A stretch of DNA of 64,000 nt from Geodermatophilus pulveris. Its GTDB lineage: Bacteria; Actinomycetota; Actinomycetes; Mycobacteriales; Geodermatophilaceae. The notes under the pieces were generated by a model that searched no databases, was not told where the DNA came from, and saw only the letters and a program-made list of their open reading frames with translations. Below, piece by piece: positions 32,411 through 41,991 of this stretch (within the stretch, counting starts at the first letter, position 1; each line of letters starts with the position of its first letter). Where the stretch lies: the NCBI RefSeq assembly GCF_900188375.1, contig NZ_FZOO01000008.1, positions 1 through 64,000 on the forward strand, written 5' to 3'. Position numbers and translations under genes: made by a program.

Positions 32411-33036
32411 TCAGACCGTCTCGGGAGCCCGCAGGTGGGCGAGGGCGAGGTCCATCTCGGCGACGTCGACGACCTTCGCGCCCATGGCCTGGGCGAACTG
32501 CTCGCGCAGGACCCTGGCGTGCTTCCGCACCAGGCCGGCGGCGTCGCGGTCCGCGAAGCTGGTGACGCTGACCGTGCGGCCGGTGCGCCGGTCGACCAGC
32601 AGGCTGACGCTGCAGAAGCCGGGCAGCTCGCGGAGCCTGGGCATCAGGTTGTCTCGGTACGCGTCGAGCAGGTCGTCGACGTGGTGGGTCGGGATGCAGG
32701 CCCAGGTGACCTGCGCGCCGGCGCCGTCCCCGGCCGGGCGGTCCCGGTGGACGACGGCGATCTCCCACTCGTCGACGTCCGCGTGCTCGCCGCCGACGGT
32801 GTGCTGCAGGCGGTGTGTCGGAGGGTGCGGGCGTCCTCGGCGGTGGCGCGCATCGCCTGCTCGTCGCTCCACGACGTCGTGACGATGCAGCGACCGTCCT
32901 CCCGGCTGGTGAGCATCGACAGGCCCAGGCAGCCCGGGGACTGCCCGATCGTCGGCAGCACCTCGTCGCGCACGTAGGCGATGCCGGCGTCGAGGTTGCT
33001 GAGGTTGCCGCGGATGCTGGTGGATCGGGCGTACAT
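32411..33036 (-). pseudogene. Frameshifted tandem ABM-domain paralogue
   Basis: The start (MYARSTSIRGNLSNLDAGIA) and the first ABM repeat match the intact gene at 31666, but after RATAEDARTLRH the frame is lost; the rest (VDEWEIAVVHRDRPAGDGAG, then PRLRELPGFCSVSLLVDRRT and LALAHLRAPETV) is in another frame. At the break, 32815-32825, an extra AC in a CACAC run explains the shift; one fewer restores RHRLQHTVGGEHADVDEWEI. Slippage or a sequencing error. GGGAGG precedes the start. Confidence 0.7.
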
Positions 33037-33474
33037 GCCACCTCCCGTTCGGGCGGCGCCCCGGCGGCATCGCCCCGCGGGTCAGCTTCTCGGCCGTTAA
33101 TCCACCAGGCAATGGCTTCGGCGAGGTGTGCGACGGCTGTCGGCGCGCCGGGGCATGCGGAGGCCGCCACGCGGCGGTCAGAAACCCGTATGGGCGCGCT
33201 CGCGGGGCCGCCGCGGCCTCTTCGACGCTTGGGGGTTCCGGTCGCCGACGACCGAATGCCACTGTGAAAAGAGAGGCAAACAGCAACGGCTGGACCGCCA
33301 CTCATGCCACCGCTGAGATAGCAGCCACCCGGCCGAGGATCGAGCCCCGGCCGGGTGGCGACCGCCACCGGCACAAACGGTGGCTGTACTAGACGGAGCA
33401 ACTTGACGACGCCGAAGTGAGCGCGTCACGCGGTCCGTCGTCTCCGCGGATCTAATGCCTATGTGGTCCGGAAA
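33037..33474. other. Spacer at the left edge of the accessory island
   Basis: 438 bases with no convincing gene. Base composition falls from the surrounding high GC across this stretch, marking the island boundary. It holds the hairpin at 33324-33359. I found no tRNA and no repeated ends that would define an attachment site. Confidence 0.5.
33324..33359 (-). terminator. Stem-loop downstream of the AIPR gene
   Basis: GCCACCCGGCC (33324-33334) pairs perfectly with GGCCGGGTGGC (33349-33359) around 14 bases, about 115 bases past the AIPR stop on the minus strand. A terminator for that gene is likely, though distance is a little long and no T-run follows. Confidence 0.5.
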
Positions 33475-35172
33475 CTAGGCATCCTGTGGCGCCAGGTCGA
33501 ACAAATAGCCGGGATCACGGCTGTGGAGACGCCGCGAAAAGGTAACGATCTCGCGGCGAAGAGGAGCGATGCCCGTGGTGCTCATGAAGACCGTCTTGGC
33601 ATCAAAGTCGCCATCCTCTCGGACAGCCGTGTCGACGGCATCCTTGACGTAATCATTGATGTTACTTGCGACATCACGGGCTCGTTCGGTAAGGAAGCTA
33701 AGCACCTTGTCCGTTTGATTCGGCAGCCATAGCCCAGGCTTCTCGAGTAGGCGTGCTCCCGCGTCCGTCAAAAGTAGTAGCTCGGCGAGCAAGGATACGA
33801 CCACGAAGCGAACCGACGAAAACGACGACCGTAGCTCGCCTCGAAGGTCATCGCGCGCCACCTCGACTGCCTCGCTAATCAAGCTCAGCAAGAACAGCTT
33901 ATCGGCGTCTATGTCAGATGAAAAGACACTGTGATAATCCTGGTCGAAGAGTCTAACTTTTCTTACGGCAGCTGCAGGGCGGCGCCGATACGCCGCCATA
34001 ATGAGCTGCGCGGCCAAGGTGTTATCTAACGAGCGGTCAGCGTAACCTCTTTCGCCCACCTTAATCGTGTAGGCGAACGTGGACCCAAACTTCTCCTTGA
34101 CGTGACGCTGTAGATCCAGCTGAATTGAGTCCGTTGAACGCTGATCGCGAATGTTCACCGCATTCTGGTTGTTTGCCCTGTAAGTAATCGTGTCGCTCAA
34201 TGTGCTATTGGGGTCGGGTAGCTGGATGACCTTCACCAACAACTTTAGTTGAGGTGTAAGTGTCTGACGTGCTCGATGAAGGGCCAATAGGGATTGGCAA
34301 CCATTCACAACGGTTACTCCTTGAAGGCCAAGGCGAGATCCGCGCACCTTGAGGCCAAGCGTAAGGAGTGTTATCCCGTTGTGAGATGCGGGAAACAGCT
34401 CATGCTCACCTGGATCTGCCACCGTCTTGGCCAGCTCCCGATTGATCCGAGTATTGCCGGCAGACAGTCGGACATTCCTGCTGAAGAGCGTCAGGTCGTC
34501 AAGTCCCGGGAGCTTCACAAGCTCCGTCGCTGGAACGAGGGCGACCGCCAGCTTAGCCTGACCGTTGAGCTCGTCAAGAAGGGGAGCTGTGGCTGCAATC
34601 AATGTGGTGTGTTCTGGCCTGACTCCCGCGCGGACCACTCTTTCGGCTACGGCTGCAACGCGCTCGCCGTGCCATACGTCTAACGCAGGCTCCTGACCGG
34701 CCATGGCTGCCTGGAAACTCGATCCGGCAGCGTCCAGTGTGGCGTTTGACACAAAGACGAGGCGGCGTACCCTATATCCTTGCGCGATTTTGTCTCGAAC
34801 TTCGTGCCTAAGGAGAAGGCGTCGCAGTTCGAGGTTCGGGCGACTGGCAAGAAGGCCGTCCACACTTTCCGGCGTTAGAAAGTATCTGGCAGCGCCCATG
34901 AGGTTTTTCATGTCATTATCGCCTTGCGTTTTCGTCGAGCTTTCAATTCGCTTGCTTTGATAGAGAGTGACCTCGCTCAGGTCGTCATTGACGGTCAGAG
35001 CATCAATACCCTTGTCCCCGCTGCCGTCACAAATGGCTAACGGGACTTCTTCTGGGTCCAATCGTTCGACATGAGTAAGGAACCAAGCAAGCATGGCGGC
35101 GCTAGCTGACCGATCACCGATCTGATGTACAGCAAACTGGCTTTCGAGCAGCCTGCGGGAGGTTGCGTCCAT
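33475..35172 (-). CDS. AIPR-family (abortive phage infection) protein
   Basis: 565 residues from an ATG at 35170-35172. Its lower GC, ATA/AAA-type codon use and isolation mark it as acquired. The N-terminal third (ICDGSGDKGIDALTVNDDL, then EVTLYQSKRIESST) has a restriction-like PD-(D/E)XK look, with D and E-x-x-K-type residues. The middle and C-terminal parts contain the AIPR block (NVRLSAGNTRINRELAKTV; FPASHNGITLLT; VTVVNGCQSLLAL; ITYRANNQNAVNIRDQ). AIPR proteins occur in phage-defence islands and include Lactococcus AbiR-like proteins; the mechanism is not settled. The IS256 element begins 118 bases upstream of the start and may have replaced its promoter. Confidence 0.85.
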   Translation of the reverse strand: MDATSRRLLESQFAVHQIGDRSASAAMLAWFLTHVERLDPEEVPLAICDGSGDKGIDALTVNDDLSEVTLYQSKRIESSTKTQGDNDMKNLMGAARYFLTPESVDGLLASRPNLELRRLLLRHEVRDKIAQGYRVRRLVFVSNATLDAAGSSFQAAMAGQEPALDVWHGERVAAVAERVVRAGVRPEHTTLIAATAPLLDELNGQAKLAVALVPATELVKLPGLDDLTLFSRNVRLSAGNTRINRELAKTVADPGEHELFPASHNGITLLTLGLKVRGSRLGLQGVTVVNGCQSLLALHRARQTLTPQLKLLVKVIQLPDPNSTLSDTITYRANNQNAVNIRDQRSTDSIQLDLQRHVKEKFGSTFAYTIKVGERGYADRSLDNTLAAQLIMAAYRRRPAAAVRKVRLFDQDYHSVFSSDIDADKLFLLSLISEAVEVARDDLRGELRSSFSSVRFVVVSLLAELLLLTDAGARLLEKPGLWLPNQTDKVLSFLTERARDVASNINDYVKDAVDTAVREDGDFDAKTVFMSTTGIAPLRREIVTFSRRLHSRDPGYLFDLAPQDA

Positions 35173-35289
35173 GGACCCATTAGACGGTAGTTGATCCAAA
35201 GTTGTGATACGACGCGCCAGGGGCTGGCCGAAACACGCGTCGGCACCGACGGTGCAACCTGCGCGAGTAGCCGTTCGTCGGCTGGTCGC

Positions 35290-36697
35290 GGTGACGTCCC
35301 AAGAAGTGGTGTAGCTGGTCGGAGGTCCTGAGCTCGTCGGCGAGTGCTGGCGTGCGAGGGACCACCGCGTGGATGTTCTGCGTGTTCCCGCCAAGGTTCA
35401 CTCAGAGAACGGCCACGCGATGGCCCTGGACCAGTCTGCCCTGCTCGAGGCACTCAAAGCCGCCGACGTCGACACCGCATCCGTACCACCACCGAGACGC
35501 TCTATCAGGCGTTGATCGAGGCCGAGCTCACCGCGGTGATCGGCGCCAGCCCACACGAGCGCACCGAGAACCGCACCGCCCAGCGCAACGGGCATCGGGC
35601 ATCGGGCGCGCACGCTGACCACGACCGCCGGGGATCTGGAGCTGCGGATCCCCAAGCTGCGGGCTGGCTCGTTCTTCCCGTCGCTGCTGGAACGCCGCCG
35701 CCGGATCGACCAGGCGCTGTTCGCGGTGGTGATGGAGGCCTATCTGCACGGCGTCTCCACGCGCAAGGTCGACGACCTGGTCCGCGCGCTGGGCGCCGAC
35801 ACCGGCATCTCCAAGTCCGAGGTCTCCCGGATCTGCGCCGACCTCGATGCCGAAGTCAGTGCCTTCCGGGACCGCTCGCTGGCCGAGCAGGCGTTCCCCT
35901 ACGTCTTCCTGGACGCGACTTACTGCAAGGCGCGGGTCAACCGCCGGGTGGTCGCCCAGGCCGTCGTGATCGCCACCGGGGTGGCCGCCGACGGGCACCG
36001 GGAGGTGCTCGGCTTCGCGGTCGGTGACTCTGAGGACGGCGCCTTCTGGACCGCCTTTCTGCGCTCGCTCAAGGCCCGCGGCCTGGCCGGCACCCAGCTG
36101 GTCATCTCCGATGCCCACACCGGCCTCAAGAGTGCGATCGCCGCGGTACTGCTGGGCGCCAGTTGGCAACGCTGCCGGGTGCACTTCATGCGCAACGTGC
36201 TCGCCCGGGTGCCCAAGGGCAACGCCGAGATGGTCGCCGCCGCGATCCGCACGATCTTCGCCCAGCCCGACGCCGAGCACGTGCACGCCCAGTTCGACGT
36301 CATCGCCGGCATGCTCGGCCGCCAGTTCCCGCAGGTCGAGGCCATGCTGCGGGAGGCCCAAGACGACCTGCTGACCTTCACCGGCTTCCCGATCGGCCAC
36401 TGGAAGAAGATCTGGTCGACCAACCCACTGGAACGGCTGAACAAGGAGATCAAGCGGCGCACCGACGTCGTCGGCGTCTTTCCCAACCCCGCCGCCCTGC
36501 TCCGCCTCGCCGGCGCAATCCTGGTCGAGGCCCACGACGAATGGCAGGTCTCCGACCGCCGCTACCTCTCCGAAGGCTCCATGGCCCTCCTCAACCGACT
36601 CGACGAGGAGGTGGCGCAGCCGGCACTGATCGCGTCATAGTCCAACTCGCAGACCCTCCTCACGGCCGCGAGCTACACCACGGCGCGGGACGTCACC
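35290..36697 (+). mobile_element. IS256-family insertion sequence, decayed
   Basis: A 1.4-kb element. Its left end (35290-35316) and right end (36671-36697) are 27-base imperfect inverted repeats: both carry GGTGACGTCCC and GTGGTGTAGCT in the same spacing, differing at four positions. They enclose one transposase gene with two frame lesions. No matching target duplication is visible next to the ends, so the insertion is old or has recombined. Size and terminal repeat length fit IS256. Confidence 0.8.
35420..36640 (+). pseudogene. IS256-family transposase with two frameshifts
   Basis: ATG 35420 begins MALDQSALLEALKAADVDT. A missing base near 35475 moves the frame to IRTTTETLYQALIEAELTAV, and a tandem duplication of GGGCATC (35590-35603) moves it again; removing one copy restores RNGHRARTLTTTAG. 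From about 35620 to 36640 the frame is intact and has the mutator-type DDE features: FLDATYCKARVNRRVVAQAV (first Asp), LVISDAHTGLKSAI (second Asp), RCRVHFMRNVLARVPK, and NPLERLNKEIKRRTDVVG (Glu). About 400 residues if repaired, the usual size. The large intact part could still be translated from an internal start but would lack the N-terminal DNA-binding part. Confidence 0.85.
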
Positions 36698-37068
36698 CCT
36701 TGGGGCTCGGTGGCCGCCGTAGAAGCGTCGCGAAAGGCCAGCCTTCTTTACCCCGCCACCTGGTGACACAAGTGAGGCGGCCGTGGCGCGACGAGGCCAA
36801 CCCCCGCTGGCGTACCTCCGCAACGACTTCTTAGTCAGGCGCCGCACTACTCTTCTTATAAACGCACTCCTGGATGAGCGAGCCGAGGTGGTTGTGCGGC
36901 GTTGCGGCACCAAGCCTAAAGGCTTACGCCCAGCCCAGCTGGAGGAGGATGGACTCGAACGTCAGATTTCCACCTGCGACCGTATGCGGCCAGAACCTGG
37001 CTCGACCGCGAGTTCGACCCCTTATACGCATATCGGTAGGCGGAACCGGCCGTCGGGGGCAGTTGCTA
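36698..37068. other. Spacer between the IS element and the restriction gene
   Basis: 371 bases of mixed composition without a supported gene. A stretch near 36940-36990 superficially resembles the 3' end of a tRNA on the minus strand but its T-arm does not pair. Confidence 0.5.
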
Positions 37069-40000
37069 TCAGAGGGCAGCTTGTACTTGGTCCTCGGTCA
37101 GGCCGTACGCCTTGGTGATGATTGACCGGTTCTCTGAGGCAAGATAGCCTCGGCGTTGAATTATCGACGCCCGGAGCACGCTGTCGTTCTCCTCGCGAAG
37201 CCGGTGTTCAAGGGTCTGCAGCTCCGTGGTGTTCCGCTCCAGTTCGGCCACCGCTCCAACAGGGAGTGGCGGAATCGGGACGTGCCTCAGTGACTCCTTG
37301 GAGTGCACGACGAACCCGCCCTGGAAGGCGCGGGCCCGGGCGGCCACGTAGGCGTCGACGGCCGGGTGGGACAGCAGTGCGATGACGACCTCCACGGAGA
37401 TCGGGCACCGCGGTGACGGGCGGAGCAGCGTGTACGGGCCGCTTCCCCCACCCGGGACGACGTGATTGAGCCGGTCCGGCACGTACTGCGGTACGACGGA
37501 CAGGGTGCGGTTGATGATCTTGAGGCCGTCCATCCTCCACAGGCTCTGAGTACGTCCGTACGCCCAGAACGCCTCGTCCAGGGTCACAGCCCGTGCGCGC
37601 AACCGGCCTTCTTTGGCGCGCAGGTAGGCGAGAGCCTTCGGGAATGTGGCCGCCATCGTCTGGGGGTCGAACGGTGTGGCCCTCCCGCGCTTGTGGCCGG
37701 GGCGGGGCTGTGCCACCTCGTAGGGGAAGATCGCGACGTAGTCGCCGTCGGGTTGGTCGCCGTAGGGCGCGAGGGGCACGTCGCGGATCGCGGGGCGCAG
37801 CACCCCTCGCTCGATCGGCCAGCGGACACCGTCCTCGTCCAGCACATCCACGCACTCGCTCGCCGGATCGTCCGCTGCGACCCGCAGCATGAAGACGTCG
37901 TCCGCGGAGGTCTGCACTCCCACGAAGATGTCCACCCAGTTCTCGTCACCGAGGCGAGCGATGGCCGCGGTCTCCATCGCGGCGAAGGCGGACGCGCTTT
38001 CGGAGGCGGCGATCGGCCAGACGGCCTCTCCCAGCTCCGAGCGGGGGATCGATACCTGCGTGACGGCCTGCGGATCCCCGCTGAGGTACCCAGGAGCGTC
38101 GGAGACCAGCGACACCTCCAGGTTCGACGGCTCGTCCGTGCCGCAGGCGACGATGAGGCAGGTGTAGGTCAGGCGACCCGGGAAGAGCTGCTGGACCCCG
38201 AAGTGCACGAGCTGCCGCAGCCTCTTCCCGAGGACACCGCGCAGCCGGCTGCCTGCCGCCGACGACGTGAAGCCGTGCTTGACGACGAAGGCCAGTGTGC
38301 CGTCGGGCGCGAGGAGACGGAGTGATCGCTCGATGAAGATCATGTACAAGTCGAAGTTGTGCGACTGGGCCGAGGCACACCCAGAGCGGGGATCCTGGAA
38401 GTACTCCAACTGATCCGGCATGTACGAGGCGAGCACCTGGATCCGGATGTACGGCGGGTTTCCGACGATGCAGGTGAAGCCGCCGGCCCCGTGCACATCC
38501 GGGAAGGCGCGTGCCCAGTCGAACGGCGCAACGGCGGCTCGCACCTCGGGGACGGCGGCCGCGTCGGGGACGATCCGGTCGAAGTCGGGGCCGACGACGG
38601 CATTGCCGACCTGCAGGTTGTGATTGAGGCTGGGCAGCACCGCGTGCGCTGAGGTGATGTCCACCAAGTCCTCCCCCAGCACGACGAGCAGCAGGCTGAG
38701 ACTCGCCACCTCGACGGCCTCACCGTCGATGTCGACGCCGAAGACGTGTGTGCGCGCCAACCGTCCGCGACCTGCCAGGTCGAGAGGTCCTGTGGCGGCC
38801 TCCGTGTGGCAGATGAGGCGCTGGAGGGCTGCGACGAGGAACACGCCGCTGCCGCAGGCCGGGTCGGCCAGCGTGAACTCCGCGGGAACGGGCTCACCCG
38901 CCACGAGGTGCGGGCCCACGGCCAGGTCGAAGAGTCTGTCCACCACGGCCGCCGGTGTCGGGACGACCCCTCCCGCATGCACCAGCTCGGGCTTCGGGAC
39001 CAGCGTCACGACCCGGTCTGCGTCGATCTCGATGCGTTCGGCCAAGAACTGCTCGTAGAGGGCGGCGAGCGTGTCGGGCTCCAGGAGGCCGAAGGCGAAC
39101 TTGCTGTTCGGCCAGTAGAGATCCCGGACGACCGAGCCGAGCACGTCCGCATCGACCTCGACCGCGTCGAGCGCCCGGAACAGTCCAGCGTTGAAGACCT
39201 CATCCGCCCGCTTGAACTGTTCCGGCAGCGCGTGGGCCGCGGAGGATCGCAGCAGGTCCTCGTACCGCTTGATGTTGCGGTCCTCGCACACCCGGAGGAA
39301 CAGCAGCGCGTTCAGGAGTCGCTGCGTCAGCCGGCCGACCTGAGCCGCGGGAAGTGCACGATCCCGGTCGGCGATTCCCTGGGCCAGCTGACGGCGCCAG
39401 CCACGGAAGTGCTCGAGGAAGCTCCGGTCGAAGGGAGAGGCTCCACGCGGGGGTTCCGAGTACTCGTACACGGAGTAGAAGTCGTCACCGGCGACGGATT
39501 CGTAGGACAGTCGTTGCCAGAGGTCGTCGAAGTGCGGCACGTAGTCCGTGTACGCGAAGCGACATCCGGGGATCACGGCGAAGTCGGTCCCCTGCGACTC
39601 GTCGGGCTCGTTCAGCGTGTCGAAGACGACGAGCTCGGAGAAGTTGGTCAGGACGGCGGCGGGCAGCCGCAGGGTGAACCCGTACGTCCGCGTCTGGTGG
39701 GCGGATTCGCGGCTGAGCGGCAGCCGGACGGAGGGCTTCTTCGCTTCCCAGGGAAGGCGGTCCCGACCGTCCACGCGCAGCCGGTAGTCGGGCCTGCCGG
39801 TGCTGCCCTCCTCCGAGAGGGTCTGCTCGACCACGACGTCCCGGAGCGCGTGAGGGAGGCCTTCGTCGTTGTCGACGTCCCAGCCGAGGATGCGCAGCAT
39901 CTTGTCGATGTAGTCGAGCCTGACCTGGGCCTCCGGGTACGTAGATCCGGCCGCTTCCAACGAAGCGCGCTGCGTGGCGTACTGCTCCACCAGCCTGGCC

Positions 40001-40089
40001 AGCTCTTGCCGTGCTGCCTCCTTGTCGAGGCGGATGAATCCCACGCCGCGAAGCACAACACGGTAGCGGCGCTGAGCGAGCGCAGACAC
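37069..40089 (-). CDS. Type IIG restriction-modification enzyme (Eco57I-like, fused nuclease and N6-adenine methyltransferase)
   Basis: 1006 residues from a GTG at 40087-40089 (a GTG 15 codons further in, before GFIRLDKEAARQEL, is also possible). Residues about 80-130 contain a PD-(D/E)XK-like nuclease (TGRPDYRLRVDGRDR, then LPWEAKKPS). Around residues 400-560 is the methylase: TLADPACGSGVFLVAALQ (motif I, AdoMet) and CIVGNPPYIRIQ (motif IV, NPPY). The C-terminal half (FPGRLTYTCLIV; PHSKES-type GGFVVHSKESLRHVPIPPLP) is target-recognition and helical spacer. One protein would both methylate and cut. It is divergent, 50 bases away, from the second methyltransferase at 40140, with which it could form a system. 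Confidence 0.88.
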   Translation of the reverse strand: MSALAQRRYRVVLRGVGFIRLDKEAARQELARLVEQYATQRASLEAAGSTYPEAQVRLDYIDKMLRILGWDVDNDEGLPHALRDVVVEQTLSEEGSTGRPDYRLRVDGRDRLPWEAKKPSVRLPLSRESAHQTRTYGFTLRLPAAVLTNFSELVVFDTLNEPDESQGTDFAVIPGCRFAYTDYVPHFDDLWQRLSYESVAGDDFYSVYEYSEPPRGASPFDRSFLEHFRGWRRQLAQGIADRDRALPAAQVGRLTQRLLNALLFLRVCEDRNIKRYEDLLRSSAAHALPEQFKRADEVFNAGLFRALDAVEVDADVLGSVVRDLYWPNSKFAFGLLEPDTLAALYEQFLAERIEIDADRVVTLVPKPELVHAGGVVPTPAAVVDRLFDLAVGPHLVAGEPVPAEFTLADPACGSGVFLVAALQRLICHTEAATGPLDLAGRGRLARTHVFGVDIDGEAVEVASLSLLLVVLGEDLVDITSAHAVLPSLNHNLQVGNAVVGPDFDRIVPDAAAVPEVRAAVAPFDWARAFPDVHGAGGFTCIVGNPPYIRIQVLASYMPDQLEYFQDPRSGCASAQSHNFDLYMIFIERSLRLLAPDGTLAFVVKHGFTSSAAGSRLRGVLGKRLRQLVHFGVQQLFPGRLTYTCLIVACGTDEPSNLEVSLVSDAPGYLSGDPQAVTQVSIPRSELGEAVWPIAASESASAFAAMETAAIARLGDENWVDIFVGVQTSADDVFMLRVAADDPASECVDVLDEDGVRWPIERGVLRPAIRDVPLAPYGDQPDGDYVAIFPYEVAQPRPGHKRGRATPFDPQTMAATFPKALAYLRAKEGRLRARAVTLDEAFWAYGRTQSLWRMDGLKIINRTLSVVPQYVPDRLNHVVPGGGSGPYTLLRPSPRCPISVEVVIALLSHPAVDAYVAARARAFQGGFVVHSKESLRHVPIPPLPVGAVAELERNTTELQTLEHRLREENDSVLRASIIQRRGYLASENRSIITKAYGLTEDQVQAAL

Positions 40090-40139
40090 GCACTGGTGGG
40101 CGGCCGCGACTTGTCGGTACCTCAGCCGATACTCGTCGC

Positions 40140-41759
40140 ATGCCTCGCTTCACCAGCAAGATCGCGCCAGATGTCGACAAGCTCAGGGGCGGCTACTACA
40201 CACCCGACGCGATCGCCCGGGCCTTGGCGGCCTGGGTGGCGGCCGCCGGGCCCCGGCTCCTGGAGCCGGCGGCGGGGGACGGCGTCATACTTCGCCACCT
40301 CGTTGCCGAGGCCGGACCGGCGGACGTGCTGGGTGTCGAGCTGGAGCCGGATGAGGCGCGCCGCGCTGGTGAGCACGGTGACGTGGTCCAGGACGATTTC
40401 TTCCGCTGGTTCGACGAGGCTCAGCACGGCCGCCGCGACGGTGTTGCGGGCAACCCGCCGTACATCCGTTTCGGCAACTGGTCAGAGACCGAGCGGGAGC
40501 GGGCCCTGCGCTTCATGCGCCAACAGGGGCTACCGACCACGAAGCTGATGAACGCTTGGATGCCCTTCGTCGCGGCGTCCGTGGTCGCGGTCAGGGAGGG
40601 TGGCCGCGTCGGCCTCGTCCTGCCCGCGGAACTCCTTCAGGTCGGCTATGCAAAGGCCCTGCGCGCCTACTTGGTGGACAATTGTGCGGAGATCACCTTG
40701 ATTTCCTTCCGGAAGCTCGTCTTCCCCGGCATCTTGCAGGAGGTCGTGCTCCTGCTGGCAACGCGCGGGGAGGGCCCAGCCGTGATGCGTGGCGTGGAGG
40801 TCCACGACGCGGCCGACCTGGGCGACCTGGACCTGGGCGCAGTTCCGGCGGTCGTCGCGCCACTGCACGACAGTGAGAAGTGGACGAAGTACTACCTGGC
40901 CGCAGACGAGATCGTCGGATTGCGCAGCATGCGCGAGGATCCTCGGCTGACCACTGTTGGCGCTTGGGCCTCGGTCGACGTGGGCGTCGTGACGGGCCGG
41001 AACAGCTTCTTCACCATGACCGCGGGAGAGGCTGCTGCACTCGGTCTGTACGAGCTCACCAAGGGGCTGGTCTCGCGTAGCGCGCAACTCACCGGCGTCG
41101 CGTTCACCAGCGCGGACCTGGACGAGCAGGCCGCCACGGCAGCACGGACCCGACTGCTCGACGTGCCCCCGGACGTGACGCCGGAGAACCACACCGGCCT
41201 GAGGCAACACATAGCCGAAGGTGAAGCCGAGGAGGTTCACCGGGGCTATAAGTGCCGAATCCGCCGTGAATGGTGGCGCGTTCCCTCGACAGGCTCCCCT
41301 GATGGTTTTATGTTGCGACAGATCCACAGGTATCCACGGATTTTCGCCAACCATACCGATGCGACGAGCACGGACACCGTCCATCGCGTGACCCTGCGCA
41401 GGCTTGATGCCACCGCTGCGCAACTTGCCGTTGCGGCGCTGAACAGCGTGACCTTCGCATCAGCGGAGGTGGTGGGTCGCAGCTACGGCGGAGGGATCCT
41501 CGAGCTGGAGCCCTCAGAGGCCGAGCACATGCCCATCCCAAGTCCTGCCCTCGTGGACGAGGCGTTAACGACGAAGGTCGACGAACTGCTCCGCGAAGGT
41601 CGTACCGATGACGCGGTCGAATTGGTGGATCAAGCGCTGCTGATCGACGCACTGGGATTCGCTCGCGACCAGGTCCAGTCCGCCCGTTCCGCGTGGGTGC
41701 GGTTGCGTGATAGACGCGGTGGCCGTGGTCGTTCGAGCAGATCAGCCACCGAGGCGTAG
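40140..41759 (+). CDS. N6-adenine DNA methyltransferase (Eco57I/TaqI-like)
   Basis: 539 residues. Near the start KLRGGYYTPDAIARALAAWV and LLEPAAGDGVILRHLV form motifs X and I; GVAGNPPYIRFGNW carries the NPPY catalytic motif IV. The rest is a target-recognition region with FPGILQEVVLLLATRG, GGILELEPSEAEHMPIPSP and a C-terminal helical part. No nuclease motif, so it is probably the protective methylase or a specificity variant for the divergent type IIG enzyme, or a lone methylase in the defence island. Its GC content is below the chromosome average. Ends in TAG. Confidence 0.87.
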   Translation: MPRFTSKIAPDVDKLRGGYYTPDAIARALAAWVAAAGPRLLEPAAGDGVILRHLVAEAGPADVLGVELEPDEARRAGEHGDVVQDDFFRWFDEAQHGRRDGVAGNPPYIRFGNWSETERERALRFMRQQGLPTTKLMNAWMPFVAASVVAVREGGRVGLVLPAELLQVGYAKALRAYLVDNCAEITLISFRKLVFPGILQEVVLLLATRGEGPAVMRGVEVHDAADLGDLDLGAVPAVVAPLHDSEKWTKYYLAADEIVGLRSMREDPRLTTVGAWASVDVGVVTGRNSFFTMTAGEAAALGLYELTKGLVSRSAQLTGVAFTSADLDEQAATAARTRLLDVPPDVTPENHTGLRQHIAEGEAEEVHRGYKCRIRREWWRVPSTGSPDGFMLRQIHRYPRIFANHTDATSTDTVHRVTLRRLDATAAQLAVAALNSVTFASAEVVGRSYGGGILELEPSEAEHMPIPSPALVDEALTTKVDELLREGRTDDAVELVDQALLIDALGFARDQVQSARSAWVRLRDRRGGRGRSSRSATEA

Positions 41760-41991
41760 CGGCTTGGTGGCTGTAGAAGGTTCATCCGCTCGTCGGGAAT
41801 TCTTGGCGATCGCCACTGGGGGCGGCGAACCATCCGTCGTCGGCGACGATTGGCAAGTAGCGTGTCCCTCGAACGTGGTGTGGTGCCGTGCCGTTGGGTG
41901 ATCCCGTAAGGCATTGGCTCAATTAGTGGACAAGATGCGGCAGGCGATCTTCATTCGAGTCAACCATTTTTGTTGGGTGAATGAGGCGGGT
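41760..41991. other. Low-GC spacer between methylase and helicase pseudogene
   Basis: 232 bases between convergent genes. Contains AT-rich patches such as CATTTTTGTTGGGTG but no paired hairpin or gene that I can support. Confidence 0.4.

Noticed and set aside
33463-33732. An 89-codon frame on the plus strand opposite the AIPR gene
   Set aside because: It overlaps the conserved 3' end of the AIPR coding sequence, has no ribosome site and no family resemblance.
36940-37000. tRNA-like 3' end on the minus strand near the IS element
   Set aside because: A GTTCGAGTC-like loop is present, but the flanking five bases on each side do not pair and no acceptor or anticodon stem can be built.
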